This document shows positions 8,869-18,385 of a stretch of 64,000 nucleotides of DNA, in pieces. Origin of the DNA: JADFOI01 sp965218935. Lineage in GTDB: Bacteria > Acidobacteriota > UBA6911 > RPQK01 > JADFOI01. The position numbers and the translations under genes are program-made. The DNA lies in NCBI GenBank assembly GCA_965218935.1, contig CBDCMH010000011.1, positions 186,001-250,000 on the forward strand, written 5' to 3'. Each line of letters begins with the position of its first letter. Within the stretch, counting starts at the first letter, position 1. The notes beneath the pieces were generated by a model that saw nothing but the letters and a program-made list of their open reading frames with translations, searched no databases and was not told the DNA's origin.

Positions 8869-10497
8869 ATGAGCAGAAGAGTCAAGGGAGTGCCCATTTC
8901 ATGCATGGTATTTTTGCTGTCAGTGGCCGGCCTTGCCGCCGCCAGCAGCGACCTTGGGCTGGTGGATGCTGTTAAGCAGCGCGACGATGAGGCCGTGCGT
9001 TCTCTGCTGAGGGAGCAGGCCGCCGACGTCAATGCCATCCAGGCAGACGGCTCGACAGCGCTGCTTTGGGCGGTCGAGCGGGACAATCTGCAAATAGGGG
9101 AGCTGTTGATTCGTGCCGGTGCCAACGTGAACACGGCAAACCTTTACGGTATCACCCCTCTCTCGATGGCCTGCACCACAGGGAACGCTGCCATGGTCAA
9201 GAAACTGCTGGCAGCGGGGGCGACTCCGAAAACCACCCAAGCGACAGGAGAGACGCCGCTTATGACCTGCTCGCGTACCGGCAATGCGGAAGCGGTGAAG
9301 ATGCTTCTGGCCCAGGGAGCGGACGTCAACGCGAAAGAAACCGAGCGGGGGCAGACGGCTTTGATGTGGGCGGCGGCAGGCAGACACTCAGGGGTTGTGC
9401 AGGCGCTGGTTGAGTCGGGGGCAGACATCGGTGCCAGGTCCGCTACCCTGCCTCTTTACGAACCCAAAATCCTGACAGCAAAAGCAAGCGGCGCACCGTT
9501 TGATTTCTACAAAGAGGATGTGTATTTCCCCAAGGTGAAAGGCGGTTTTACCCCCTTGATGTTTGCTGCCCAGGCTGGTGATTTGGACTCCGTCCGCATC
9601 CTGTTAGCAGCAGGAGCGGGCGTGGATTCGGGCACGCCGGACGATGGCACCCCGTTGGTGCTGGCCGGTTCCAACGGCCACGAGGAGGTCGCCCTATTCT
9701 TGCTGGAAAAGGGGGCGGATCCAAACGCAACCGATGGTTATGGGATGACCCCTTTGCACTGGGCGCTGCAGGAAGGCATAGTAGCCCTCTACGCCGGTAC
9801 CTTTTCAACGGACCGCTTCTGGGTGAACCCCAACATGCCGGAACTGGTCAAGGCGCTCCTGGCCCGGGAAGCCGATCCGAACGCTCGAATCAAGAAGGAC
9901 ATGCTGCCTTATGATGTTCATCGGTTTTCCCGCTCCAGAGGTGATATGCTGCCCCAAGTGGGATTGACCGGTATCAGTCCGTTTGTGCTGGCAACAGCAG
10001 TCGCCGATCTCCCTGCCATGCGCCTCCTGGTGGAAGGGGGAGCCGATCCGACAATGTCGGCGAAGGAGGGTCTGACTCCGGTGATGGTGGCGGCGGGGAT
10101 GGGTGTCGACCGCGACAGGAACCCCACAGCTGAGCAGAAGAAGGAGTTTCTGGAAGCCGTCAGGCTCGCTGTTCGATTGGGCGGTTCCGTCAATGCGGCT
10201 GATTTCCTGGGCCGAACCGCACTGCACGGTGCGGCATATTATGGGTTAAACGATGTGGTTCAGTTGCTGGTGGACAACGGTGCCGACCTGGAGGCCAAGG
10301 ACATCCATGGACAGACAGCGTTGAGCATCGCCTTGGGGGACCCTGATGGCTTCGTGTATCGGAATCTTAAGGGTTGGAACCGCGACGACCGGTTTCGGAG
10401 AGCCAGATTGGGATCGCGCCAGGAAACGGTGGAGCTGCTCCTCAAATTGGGGGCCACACCGTATACCTCTACGGGTAGGAATATGAAGGCCCATTGA
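8869..10497 (+). CDS. exported ankyrin-repeat protein
   Basis: A 542-residue protein with a signal peptide (CMVFLLSVAGLAAASS) and about ten ankyrin repeats with recurring G-TPLM-AA and LL--GADPN patterns across the whole mature chain. The two longer inserts (about residues 190-225 and 320-370) break the regular spacing. I chose ATG 8869, preceded by AAGGAGAGGAG. The longer frame upstream overlaps the DUF1552 gene and lacks a signal peptide. It follows the DUF1592-DUF1552 pair by 56 bases and is probably in the same operon. Ankyrin proteins commonly accompany this pair in acidobacteria, probably as periplasmic scaffolds. Confidence 0.88.
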   Translation: MSRRVKGVPISCMVFLLSVAGLAAASSDLGLVDAVKQRDDEAVRSLLREQAADVNAIQADGSTALLWAVERDNLQIGELLIRAGANVNTANLYGITPLSMACTTGNAAMVKKLLAAGATPKTTQATGETPLMTCSRTGNAEAVKMLLAQGADVNAKETERGQTALMWAAAGRHSGVVQALVESGADIGARSATLPLYEPKILTAKASGAPFDFYKEDVYFPKVKGGFTPLMFAAQAGDLDSVRILLAAGAGVDSGTPDDGTPLVLAGSNGHEEVALFLLEKGADPNATDGYGMTPLHWALQEGIVALYAGTFSTDRFWVNPNMPELVKALLAREADPNARIKKDMLPYDVHRFSRSRGDMLPQVGLTGISPFVLATAVADLPAMRLLVEGGADPTMSAKEGLTPVMVAAGMGVDRDRNPTAEQKKEFLEAVRLAVRLGGSVNAADFLGRTALHGAAYYGLNDVVQLLVDNGADLEAKDIHGQTALSIALGDPDGFVYRNLKGWNRDDRFRRARLGSRQETVELLLKLGATPYTSTGRNMKAH

Positions 10498-10763
10498 TTT
10501 CAGTCAGCGCCTGAGGCAGGTCTTTTCCCTGCCTTCCGAGACAGTTGCTCCTAACACCAGCGGGATTAAGCTGGCCGTAGTCGGTTTTTCCACTCTCCTG
10601 GTCAACCGCTCGTAAAATCATTTCTTATCCTCTCCAGGACCGGAGGCAACAAATGCTCGATTGATCATCATTTATGTCAAAACGGGAGCTGGGCATCCTG
10701 GCCAGTAACGATATGAACTCCCGGTAACTATATGAACTTAATGAAACGAGAGGAGTGAGAAAT
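10498..10763 (+). promoter_or_regulatory. spacer with hairpin and 15-base direct repeat
   Basis: A stem AGGCAGG/CCTGCCT (10514-10534) just after the ankyrin gene could act as a weak terminator, though no T-run follows. Two copies of GTAAC(G/T)ATATGAACT (10705-10719, 10724-10738) sit 19 bases apart upstream of the next gene and could be an activator or repressor site. Confidence 0.35.
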
Positions 10764-12440
10764 ATGGGCATTCGAGTGAAAGAGCTGCCCGTCTGGTGGA
10801 TGGTCTCTTTGCTGTCATTGGGCAGCCTTGCCGCTGCTATACAGGAAGATTCCGACCGAAGACCCTCGGTCAGCTGCACGGAGTTCATGGCCCCCAGGCT
10901 TACGGTCAACGGCCAACTAGTGGGCCAGAAAGATTGTCGTATGTACGATGCCGGGATTGTCGACCGGGACCACCAATACCGGCGAGTCGACATGGGGATC
11001 AGCGGCACTCTGGCAGGCTGGATCGTCAAGGCGGGCCCACGGTCCAACCACTTCACTTCCGCACCCGATTTCGTCTATGCGCAGACCGGGAACACCTTCC
11101 CGCGCTTTCATGGAGTATTAAGCTATGAGGGTTCCAAAGGGACTGCCATGACGCTCGTCTATCCTCAGAGGGGATGGAATGGAAAGTTATTTGTGACGGT
11201 TCACGGGGGCACCGGTTCCTTTGGGAGTGGATCCCGGAAGCCATGGGATCAGAACTTGGATCCCGCCAAACCAATGGGTGATCTGAACAAGTACGAAAAA
11301 GCAATGCTGGCCAAGGGTTACGCGGTGGCGGTGACCAAGCGCAATGCTGCTGTGAGTGCCCCTGGAGACTTTTCTGTAACCCTGGATAACGGCGACCTCT
11401 GGCCCGACCAGAACGTCGGCCTGGTGCCCGAGCTGATTTTGGACATGGTCAGACTGACCGGAAACTTCCTCCAGGATCGCTTGGGTCAGAAACCCACCCG
11501 AACCTATTGGTATGGTTTTTCGGGGGGGGCGATGACGGGCTCGCTGCTCAATTACATGTCGGGGGGCAACATCGACTCTGATGGAACACCCCTGGTTGAC
11601 GGATTTATCTGGGACGACATGGCCGGAGGGTTGTTTCTTCCTGTTCTGATGAAAAACAGCGAGGATGTTCTCTTCCGCACACAGCAGGAGCGTGCTCACT
11701 TCACCAAGACAATTGCGATTTCTCACCAACTCTATCCCGCCGTTTTCTCCACGGGTCCAGGGATGGACGTCGACAAGATACCCGAGTGGGTCTCCCCCAA
11801 TTACCTGATCAACAAGAGAAGGGTGGCCCTGCTTTTCCGAGAGAAGGGTCTGGATAGCCAGTTCCGCATGTACGAGGTGCGGGGCGTCAGCCATTCGGGA
11901 GGAGAGACCCTGGAGGACGGTAGCCGGGTGGGCGACATCGAAATCCTGCCCTTGTGGCGATTCATGGATGGGGTCATCGATCTTCTGGATCACTGGGTGG
12001 AGAGAGGTATTGAGCCTCCACCCACCAAGTCGGATCTACCGGAACTGCTCGGCTTGATGGCTACGAACAAGGCCGTAGATCTCCCCGAAACCGCCTGTCC
12101 GCTGGGCGTGTACTTTCCCTATCCCCCCAGCCGGGGAACCCGAGGGGGGGGTACCACCGCCCTTGCCCCCTTCGATGGGGAGAGCTTGGAGCCTGAAGAT
12201 GGACGTAAGATCTATGTCGACATGAACCAGAACGGGCGTCGTGACCGCCGCGAGGCGGTGACCAGGGCCTGGCAGCGACTGGGTCTTATCAAACCCGATG
12301 AACGATTCAACCGCTCCCGCTATGTGGAATGCGTCAAGGCAGCCGCTTCAGGGCTGACAAAGGAGGGCTTCATCACCAAGGAGATCGCCGACCTGTATAT
12401 TCGGGAAGCGGCGGAAAGGCAGGATCTCCCCGAAAGGTAA
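10764..12440 (+). CDS. exported alpha/beta hydrolase
   Basis: A 558-residue protein with a signal peptide (MVSLLSLGSLAAA) and an alpha/beta-hydrolase core. It has an oxyanion-type HGGTGSFG loop, a nucleophile elbow YGFSGGAMTG, and a late GVSHSGGE that could supply the catalytic His. This resembles large secreted esterases, but I cannot name the substrate. GAGGAGTGAG before ATG 10764 supports that start and resembles the leader of the preceding ankyrin gene, so both may share control. A 12-bp perfect hairpin follows the stop. The C-terminal 100 residues (around DMNQNGRRDRREAVTRAW) are outside the hydrolase core and unassigned. Confidence 0.75.
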   Translation: MGIRVKELPVWWMVSLLSLGSLAAAIQEDSDRRPSVSCTEFMAPRLTVNGQLVGQKDCRMYDAGIVDRDHQYRRVDMGISGTLAGWIVKAGPRSNHFTSAPDFVYAQTGNTFPRFHGVLSYEGSKGTAMTLVYPQRGWNGKLFVTVHGGTGSFGSGSRKPWDQNLDPAKPMGDLNKYEKAMLAKGYAVAVTKRNAAVSAPGDFSVTLDNGDLWPDQNVGLVPELILDMVRLTGNFLQDRLGQKPTRTYWYGFSGGAMTGSLLNYMSGGNIDSDGTPLVDGFIWDDMAGGLFLPVLMKNSEDVLFRTQQERAHFTKTIAISHQLYPAVFSTGPGMDVDKIPEWVSPNYLINKRRVALLFREKGLDSQFRMYEVRGVSHSGGETLEDGSRVGDIEILPLWRFMDGVIDLLDHWVERGIEPPPTKSDLPELLGLMATNKAVDLPETACPLGVYFPYPPSRGTRGGGTTALAPFDGESLEPEDGRKIYVDMNQNGRRDRREAVTRAWQRLGLIKPDERFNRSRYVECVKAAASGLTKEGFITKEIADLYIREAAERQDLPER

Positions 12441-12444
12441 TGTC

Positions 12445-12474
12445 GCCGGCGCTGGGAAAGGACCCAGCGCCGGC
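12445..12474. terminator. 12-bp perfect hairpin between convergent genes
   Basis: GCCGGCGCTGGG and CCCAGCGCCGGC pair perfectly around a six-base loop between the convergent hydrolase and TonB-receptor genes. There is no strong T-run, so it may be a two-way transcription block rather than a classic intrinsic terminator. Confidence 0.55.
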
Positions 12475-12505
12475 AGATGAAGACTGCGCTATCGCAAGCG
12501 AACCC

Positions 12506-15500
12506 CTAAAATTCAAACCTCAGCGCCAACTGGATCTGCCGCGATGTCCCTACGGTGTTGGTGACCCTTCCCGCAGTTGATCGCGTGCGCCCGCTGGAGC
12601 TGAAGACCGTACTGTCGGGGGTATCGAAACTGGCATTGTTGGTAAGGTTGAAGAACTCCGCTCGGAACTGGACCTTCTTGCTACCATCGCTGCCCAAATA
12701 GGTGCTTTTGATGATTGAGAAATCAAAGCTCGAAAAGCCCGGGCCGATCATGGTGTTGCGCCCCACGTTCCCGTAAAAACCCTGAACCTGGTTGTTGAAA
12801 CGATCGTTTTCGAAGTAACGGCAGTCCACATTGCACTGCACACCATCCGAGAAACTTGGATCGGGGCTAGTGAATGCCGGATCCAGATCGGGGCGAGCCC
12901 TGGCGGCATTTCGATGCGTCAGCCGAGAGCTGCTGTTGAGGGTATCTGGCGAGCCGGTGGCAAAGGTCACAATGCCGGCCACCTGCCACCCATCGATGAG
13001 TTTGTTGGCCAGCCCGCTGGTGCCCGAACCAAAGGGAAGATCGTAGCTGTAATTGGCGACAAAGTTATGCGCCACATGAAAATCCGCCGGGCCCCGGTCG
13101 TTCTCCATATGAAAGGGATCCTGGCCCCAGGTATCGGTCAGCACACCCGAGGTGACGGCCGATCCGTTGTCCAATGCTTTCGACCAGGTATAGGCTCCCT
13201 GAAACTGCAGTCCCGCGCTGAGACGTTTCGTCAACGTCGTCTTGAAAGCGTGATAGTTGGACGATCCTCCGGTGCCATACCACTGAAGACGCGTAAAATT
13301 CGGATTGAGGAAGGGCGCATCAGGGGCATAGTAGGTAGCGTCGTCAGGTCTGCCCACACATACCGCTGCAGGAGCAGGAGCAGTCGATCTTCCACAAAAG
13401 GCGGGCTCAGGAAGGTCAAGACGGTGAACGTTGCTCAGGTGCACGCCCAGCGAACCGCTGTAAGCTATCTCCGCCACAAAATTGGTGGTGAGTAATGCCT
13501 GAAAACTCAGGCTGTACTGGGTCATGTAGGGGCTGCTCGGCTCGGCCTCGAAAACGTGAACGGCCTTGGTCCCTGCCGTCAGTGCCTCGATCTCATCATC
13601 CAGATTGGGGAAGAACCCCCCCGGCAAATTGCGCGCGTCAATCTCCTGCCAAAAGGGGGTCACGCGGTCAAAGATCTGCAACGTCTGCCGGACGACGATG
13701 GGCGATTGAAACACGCCGACGCCGGCCCGGATGGAATATTTTCCCGACCCCGTGGGATCCCAGGCCAGTCCAATCCGCGGCGCAAAATCATCTCCTGAGG
13801 GATTCTTCGTAAAGAACTCACCGACCGTCGCTTCCGGATCGTTATAAATGTCGATCAGATTGGACATTCGACCATACCGCTCCTGGGCCTGAGTGACGTA
13901 TTCGTAACGAAGGCCAAGGTTCAAGGTCAGATTGGATCGGAGCTGAACATCATCCTGAATATAAAAGCCATGCAGCCACTGGGTAAAGGTGCGGACGGCA
14001 TCGGCGCCGTCACCCATCAGCCGCAACCGGCTGACTGTACCGTTCTCTAGGAACCCGTCGAAGCTCCTATACTGCCAGGCCCCACCGTATCGGCCAAAGC
14101 TCTTCTTGTGAAAGACAAACCAGGAGGAGGTATATCCAAACTTCAGGCTGTGAGATCCCCTGCTATACGAGATATCATCGCTGAGCTGATGGGTATTCAG
14201 GTTGAGCTGTCTGGGCATGGTCCCGGTGTAGCCTGAGAGACTGCTGATTTGATCCAGCCCGGAAACCCCTCCAAAGGGCCTCCCCGTCACGAAGTTGAGT
14301 GAGGGGTCGGGAACGCGGGGCCCATCCTCAAGATCGCGCTCCAGATTGTAACGCGAGTAGCCGATCCGCACTTGATTCAAAAGAGCGGGGGAAAGAACAC
14401 TTCTTACTTCCAGCGTGACGTACTGGTTGCGCTGTGCTTCCGCTTCGTTGAACAACTCAAAAGCTTGGGGAGTCAGTTTGTTGGAATCGTCAAAGGTGTA
14501 GCGGCCAAACAGGGAGTGGTTATCCCCCATCTCGTGATCCAGCCGCACCACGAAGTAGTCCTGATCGGTGGGGCGGCTATCCTGGCGAATGAACTCCGCA
14601 CTGCCATCCCCGAAATCCTGCCCACCGGGGGTGGGATCCGGCCAGAGATCCAAGTAGGGAACCACATCCGGATGTATGTTAACCATTCCCTCCGAGCCGA
14701 GGTCCCCCATACGGGCCGCTGCAGTGGGCACAGTGGTGTTGTTAAATAACACCGGGCCTCGGTCTCTCAAACCTTCATAGCTGGCGAAAAAGAAATCCCG
14801 ATCTGGGACAATCGGCCCTCCCAGGCTAAAGCCGAACTGGTTTCTTTTCAATTCCGGTTTGGTCGGATCAAAGAAATTTCGTGCGTCCAGGTTGTCGTTC
14901 CGGTGGTACGCAAAGAGCGAGCCGTGAAGCTGGTTGGTTCCAGAGCGAGTGACGGCAATCAGACTGGCTCCACCGGATCTTCCATACTGGGCGCTGTAAG
15001 CGCTGGTCATCACCTTGAATTCGCGCATCGCCTCTATGCCCAGGGTGGCGTTGGACACCCCGGCCGGCAGCAGTCCGGTCGGCGTGGTGATATCACTTCC
15101 GTCCAGTGTGAAACTGCTGTCTTCAGGCCGTGCCCCGTTCACCGATATGCGGGCGCCGTAGCCGACGTGCCCGCCGCCCTCTTGCCGTCTGTAATTGGTG
15201 GTTCCCGCCTGCAGGGTGATGAGCTGAGAGAAGTCTCGAGAGTTCAGAGGCAGATTGGAGATCTGGTCTCGAGTGACCAGTTCCGATATGGCCCCGCTTG
15301 TTGTCTCAACCAGGGGCGCATCTCCCGTTACCTGCACTTGCTCGCTGATCTCTCCGACGGGCAATTCCACATTGACGACCGCCTGTCGGCCAACCGTGAG
15401 CACCACGCCGCTTCGGACGACCGTTTGAAAGCCCGGGAGGCTGGCTGAAACCCGATAGTTCCCCAGAGGCAGGTTCCGGCCTCGATAGGCTCCCTGGTCA

Positions 15501-15694
15501 TTGGTCACCACCACTCGAGTGGCTCCCGTGTCCAGGTTTTCAAGCTCCACTTCGGTACCGGGCAGCACGGCACCGGTCGAATCCGTCACCCGGCCCGAAA
15601 TCGAAGCCACAGTCTGTGCTTCCGCCCAGGCAACGCTCAAAGCGACTACCAGCACAAATACAAAAATAAAAGGTCGACACGTCTGCTGTTTCAT
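12506..15694 (-). CDS. TonB-dependent receptor with carboxypeptidase-regulatory domain (Oar-like)
   Basis: A 1,062-residue outer-membrane receptor. A signal peptide is followed by a carboxypeptidase-regulatory-like beta sandwich (about residues 30-115; SISGRVTDSTGAVLPG). The plug domain follows, with SAYSAQYGRSGG and VTRSGTNQLHGSLF. The rest is a long beta barrel ending in RFEF with the terminal Phe expected of outer-membrane barrels. Proteins of this size and order are abundant in acidobacteria and are thought to import oligosaccharides or peptides. The start is supported by AGGGAGAGG ahead of the ATG. No TonB, ExbB or substrate-degrading gene lies next to it. Confidence 0.93.
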   Translation of the reverse strand: MKQQTCRPFIFVFVLVVALSVAWAEAQTVASISGRVTDSTGAVLPGTEVELENLDTGATRVVVTNDQGAYRGRNLPLGNYRVSASLPGFQTVVRSGVVLTVGRQAVVNVELPVGEISEQVQVTGDAPLVETTSGAISELVTRDQISNLPLNSRDFSQLITLQAGTTNYRRQEGGGHVGYGARISVNGARPEDSSFTLDGSDITTPTGLLPAGVSNATLGIEAMREFKVMTSAYSAQYGRSGGASLIAVTRSGTNQLHGSLFAYHRNDNLDARNFFDPTKPELKRNQFGFSLGGPIVPDRDFFFASYEGLRDRGPVLFNNTTVPTAAARMGDLGSEGMVNIHPDVVPYLDLWPDPTPGGQDFGDGSAEFIRQDSRPTDQDYFVVRLDHEMGDNHSLFGRYTFDDSNKLTPQAFELFNEAEAQRNQYVTLEVRSVLSPALLNQVRIGYSRYNLERDLEDGPRVPDPSLNFVTGRPFGGVSGLDQISSLSGYTGTMPRQLNLNTHQLSDDISYSRGSHSLKFGYTSSWFVFHKKSFGRYGGAWQYRSFDGFLENGTVSRLRLMGDGADAVRTFTQWLHGFYIQDDVQLRSNLTLNLGLRYEYVTQAQERYGRMSNLIDIYNDPEATVGEFFTKNPSGDDFAPRIGLAWDPTGSGKYSIRAGVGVFQSPIVVRQTLQIFDRVTPFWQEIDARNLPGGFFPNLDDEIEALTAGTKAVHVFEAEPSSPYMTQYSLSFQALLTTNFVAEIAYSGSLGVHLSNVHRLDLPEPAFCGRSTAPAPAAVCVGRPDDATYYAPDAPFLNPNFTRLQWYGTGGSSNYHAFKTTLTKRLSAGLQFQGAYTWSKALDNGSAVTSGVLTDTWGQDPFHMENDRGPADFHVAHNFVANYSYDLPFGSGTSGLANKLIDGWQVAGIVTFATGSPDTLNSSSRLTHRNAARARPDLDPAFTSPDPSFSDGVQCNVDCRYFENDRFNNQVQGFYGNVGRNTMIGPGFSSFDFSIIKSTYLGSDGSKKVQFRAEFFNLTNNASFDTPDSTVFSSSGRTRSTAGRVTNTVGTSRQIQLALRFEF

Positions 15695-16081
15695 TTTCGC
15701 CCTCTCCCTAAAGAATTTATGAATTCAGGTTTTCTTTTCAACGAGTTTGGTCTTTAAGAGCAACCCACAGTGTGATTGTTTCCTTTTATCCCAAGATTAT
15801 GGCAAAAGCAAGCAATTTATTTATCCAATGTATGTAGAAACTAGAGCAATTTTGGCACCACTCGGCATTCTACTGTATATAGCTATTGTTGATACATACA
15901 GCGCTACTTATTAGGGGTGGCTGCCCGAATTCTTTCAAAAAAATGAATTTCGATTCAAATTCTTGAATCAAAGACCCCGACTAACGGTTCTATTGAACCC
16001 CCTCGAACCTTTTCTGGAATCGTCTTTAAGAGGGTTGGGACAATCAGTGAGACAGGACGACAAAGGGAGCAAGAGTGAAAA
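15695..16081. other. AT-rich gene-free region
   Basis: No gene seen. It serves as the upstream region of the TonB receptor. Inverted arms CTGTAT (15873-15878) and ATACAG (15896-15901) could be an operator but may be chance. Confidence 0.4.
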
Positions 16082-16672
16082 TTAATAGAGTGGAAATCTC
16101 CGCCCCAGTTCCTTCACCGGATAGGGGATGATTTTTTTTCTGACAATCTCTTCAGATCGGGCGAATTCAAATGTTTTCTCTACCTCTTTAAAGATGGGCG
16201 CTCGTCCTTCTCTCAATCCGTAGGCTAAAGGCCTTTCTCCAGGGCCTCCCGGACTACCCACCACAATTCGACCCACCCCTCCAATAACCTCATGTCTCCT
16301 GCTATAGAAGTCGTATGTGCCTTCTATGTCGAAGGTATACTCGAAGATTGTGTCTACATTCATGATCCCTGAGTCAAAAGGCTTGGCATTCTCCGGAATG
16401 CGCAACTCATGATTATCATTGTCAGGATGATAAGCGGTCGCCGAAAATCCCTCTCTCCCTGCTACCCACTGAACGGTCTCACCGCGGGTGACGTAAAGCC
16501 CTAGCGGGTTGAAATAATATCGTCCCGCGCCGTAGTTCCTCATCATATTAATCTTCTTGGGAGTCGACTGCCCGGCTGCAAGTCTCAACCAACCCATATT
16601 GCAGAGGGTAAAAGTTACCGCTCCCGCCGCTCTCAAAAAATCACGTCGTATCATCGTCTTATTGTTGGACAT
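16082..16672 (-). CDS. Tat-exported cupredoxin-like protein with altered copper site
   Basis: A 196-residue protein with a twin-arginine signal (IRRDFLRAAGAVTF) and a plastocyanin-like fold: YVTRGETVQWV, a first His-bearing loop SATAYHPD (His82), and the terminal ligand loop YDFYSRRHEVIGGVG. In type 1 copper proteins that last loop is normally C-x(2)-H-x(3)-G-M. Here Ser124 replaces Cys and Gly the Met, with only His127 kept, so a normal blue copper centre is unlikely. The last 45 residues form an extra basic tail. It is the final gene of the redox operon, 54 bases after the PQQ-type propeller gene. It may bind another metal or be structural. Confidence 0.78.
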   Translation of the reverse strand: MSNNKTMIRRDFLRAAGAVTFTLCNMGWLRLAAGQSTPKKINMMRNYGAGRYYFNPLGLYVTRGETVQWVAGREGFSATAYHPDNDNHELRIPENAKPFDSGIMNVDTIFEYTFDIEGTYDFYSRRHEVIGGVGRIVVGSPGGPGERPLAYGLREGRAPIFKEVEKTFEFARSEEIVRKKIIPYPVKELGRRFPLY

Positions 16673-16726
16673 TGACCCATTCCCTCCTCAGATTTTCTTT
16701 TATCCTGACCTACCTCTAACTTGGAT

Positions 16727-18154
16727 TTATAGGCCATCAATGCTGAAGCCATGCATATAATAGCTTCCTCGGCTCACGGTTTCTCCGGTTTCTCCTGAGG
16801 GCTCACCGCTGCCGACGTAAAGCATCCCATTAGCGATTGCCATGCCGCCCCGGTGAGCCGTGGGCAGCTTGTATTGCCACAGCACCCGGCCCGTTTCTGC
16901 ATCAAGAGCTTCCACCGTGCCGTCCATTAACCCCTGATAGAAGACACCATTAGCCACAGCGACGGGAGCGTGATTGTCAGATGAATTGGGAACCCACCAG
17001 ACGATATCCCCGTTGTACCCATGCAAAGCTGCCGTTACGGAGGACGCACCTTTGGGAGTAACGGCGGTCGATACACAGTAGACTCGATTGTAGGCGACAG
17101 CCGTACAGTCCTGCGCAAAACCGTTACCGGCAGCTCCACTGGTGAGCATCACTTTCCATAGAAGTTCACCGGTGTAACGATTCCAAGTGAAAATACCCCC
17201 TTTGCTTCCCGCAGCCACGCAATTTCGCACCATCTCGCCACGATACCCCATGGGAGCCCTGGCATCGAAAACCATGGGGTGGCATCCAAAATCAAGGTCA
17301 TGGGGAGAGGCCCTTCTCGCCTGGGAGAACCAAAGGAGCTCTCCGCTTTCCAGGTCATGAGCGACAATGCTCTCCGTGTACAGCATAGGACCTGGAGGCA
17401 TAAAACCCTTCACGCTGCCCGTCGCATTGTAGACGATATGCTCTGATTCATCTATGGCAGGCGAAGACCAGACTGAACCACCGGCACCCTCGGGGGCGGT
17501 TTTGAAGCGCCAGGAGACAGCCCCAGTTTCAGCATCTAGACAAACAACCTCTGCGTCACCACGGGTATCCGAGTAACCCATGACCAGCCGGCCATTGTAT
17601 ACGGCAGGTGAAGAGCGAGTCTGTACGGTAGGTTTGTCGCTTAATTGTGTTTCCCAGATCTTCTTACCCGTGGCCGCCTCGAAAGAGTGCACTTTCGTCT
17701 TATTGTCCCCAAAAAAGACACGGCCATTCGAGTATTGAGCCGAGGAACGAATTCCCTGTCTCATGTAGCGAAGCGCCTGCTGCTTTTCAACTCCGGCCCT
17801 CCACCGAGGTTCCCCTGTGTTTGTCTCGAGCGAATATTCGGTACCGGACTGCGTTCCAAAAAAAAGACTGTCTCCGACCACTGTGGGAGTGGTTTGAATC
17901 ACTCCATCGGCCCGAAAGGTCCACTTCAATTTCAACCGATCTACGTTCCCGGGACCCAGCGTGCGCTCTCTAGCATTGAAGCGGGTATTCTGCAAGTCGT
18001 ACCCGAAGCGAGGCCAATCCGCTGGACCCGGCTGAGGGGCACCGAGCCCTTGGGCCTTACTCGTCTTGATAAGCGGTCCCACTCCTATCAAGGTACCCGT
18101 TGTTCCCACCCCTTTTAAAAAGCCCCTGCGTGTCAGTTTACTCTTCTCCCCCAT
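16727..18154 (-). CDS. Tat-exported PQQ-type beta-propeller protein
   Basis: A 475-residue protein with twin-arginine signal LTRRGFLKGVGTTGTLIGVG and repeated beta-propeller blades in the style of quinoprotein dehydrogenases (LDAETGAVSWRFK, LESGELLWFSQ, LDAETGRVLWQYK). Length and blade sequence fit the outer-membrane-assembly-like/PQQ repeat family. I did not identify the full PQQ and calcium ligand set, so it may be a dehydrogenase or a non-catalytic propeller. It lies in a six-gene run with a GMC oxidoreductase and a cytochrome c, which favours a redox role in the periplasm. Confidence 0.85.
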   Translation of the reverse strand: MGEKSKLTRRGFLKGVGTTGTLIGVGPLIKTSKAQGLGAPQPGPADWPRFGYDLQNTRFNARERTLGPGNVDRLKLKWTFRADGVIQTTPTVVGDSLFFGTQSGTEYSLETNTGEPRWRAGVEKQQALRYMRQGIRSSAQYSNGRVFFGDNKTKVHSFEAATGKKIWETQLSDKPTVQTRSSPAVYNGRLVMGYSDTRGDAEVVCLDAETGAVSWRFKTAPEGAGGSVWSSPAIDESEHIVYNATGSVKGFMPPGPMLYTESIVAHDLESGELLWFSQARRASPHDLDFGCHPMVFDARAPMGYRGEMVRNCVAAGSKGGIFTWNRYTGELLWKVMLTSGAAGNGFAQDCTAVAYNRVYCVSTAVTPKGASSVTAALHGYNGDIVWWVPNSSDNHAPVAVANGVFYQGLMDGTVEALDAETGRVLWQYKLPTAHRGGMAIANGMLYVGSGEPSGETGETVSRGSYYMHGFSIDGL

Positions 18155-18177
18155 AAATCACCCTCCTGTTCCTTCCT

Positions 18178-18366
18178 TCAATAGTTTCCTCTAAAATGTA
18201 TCGTCCCATGAATAGCGTGCGTGACATCACCGCTGTTCATCAGTTCCACGGTCTTGTCCACCCTGGGCAGAAGGGCACATTGGCGAGAAAGCCCTGTGCC
18301 ATGGATGACCCACTTCAACAAGTAATCTGAGGAGACACCCAACTCGTCACCTTTAAAGGTAGCCAA
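18178..18366 (-). CDS. small protein of the redox operon, TTG start
   Basis: A 62-residue frame with AGAAGGAT four bases ahead of a TTG start, placed 19 bases after the cytochrome-Dabb gene and 23 before the propeller gene. It contains one Cys and three His (GDVTHAIHGTIHF). No signal peptide and no family recognised. Its position between two tightly spaced operon genes is the main support. It could be a relic. Confidence 0.35.
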   Translation of the reverse strand: MATFKGDELGVSSDYLLKWVIHGTGLSRQCALLPRVDKTVELMNSGDVTHAIHGTIHFRGNY

Positions 18367-18385
18367 TATCCTTCTGGAGAACGTC

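Noticed and set aside
15855..15870. Sigma-54 promoter (TGGCAC plus downstream GC)
   Set aside because: The spacing between GG and GC is off by one base and no activator gene is near.
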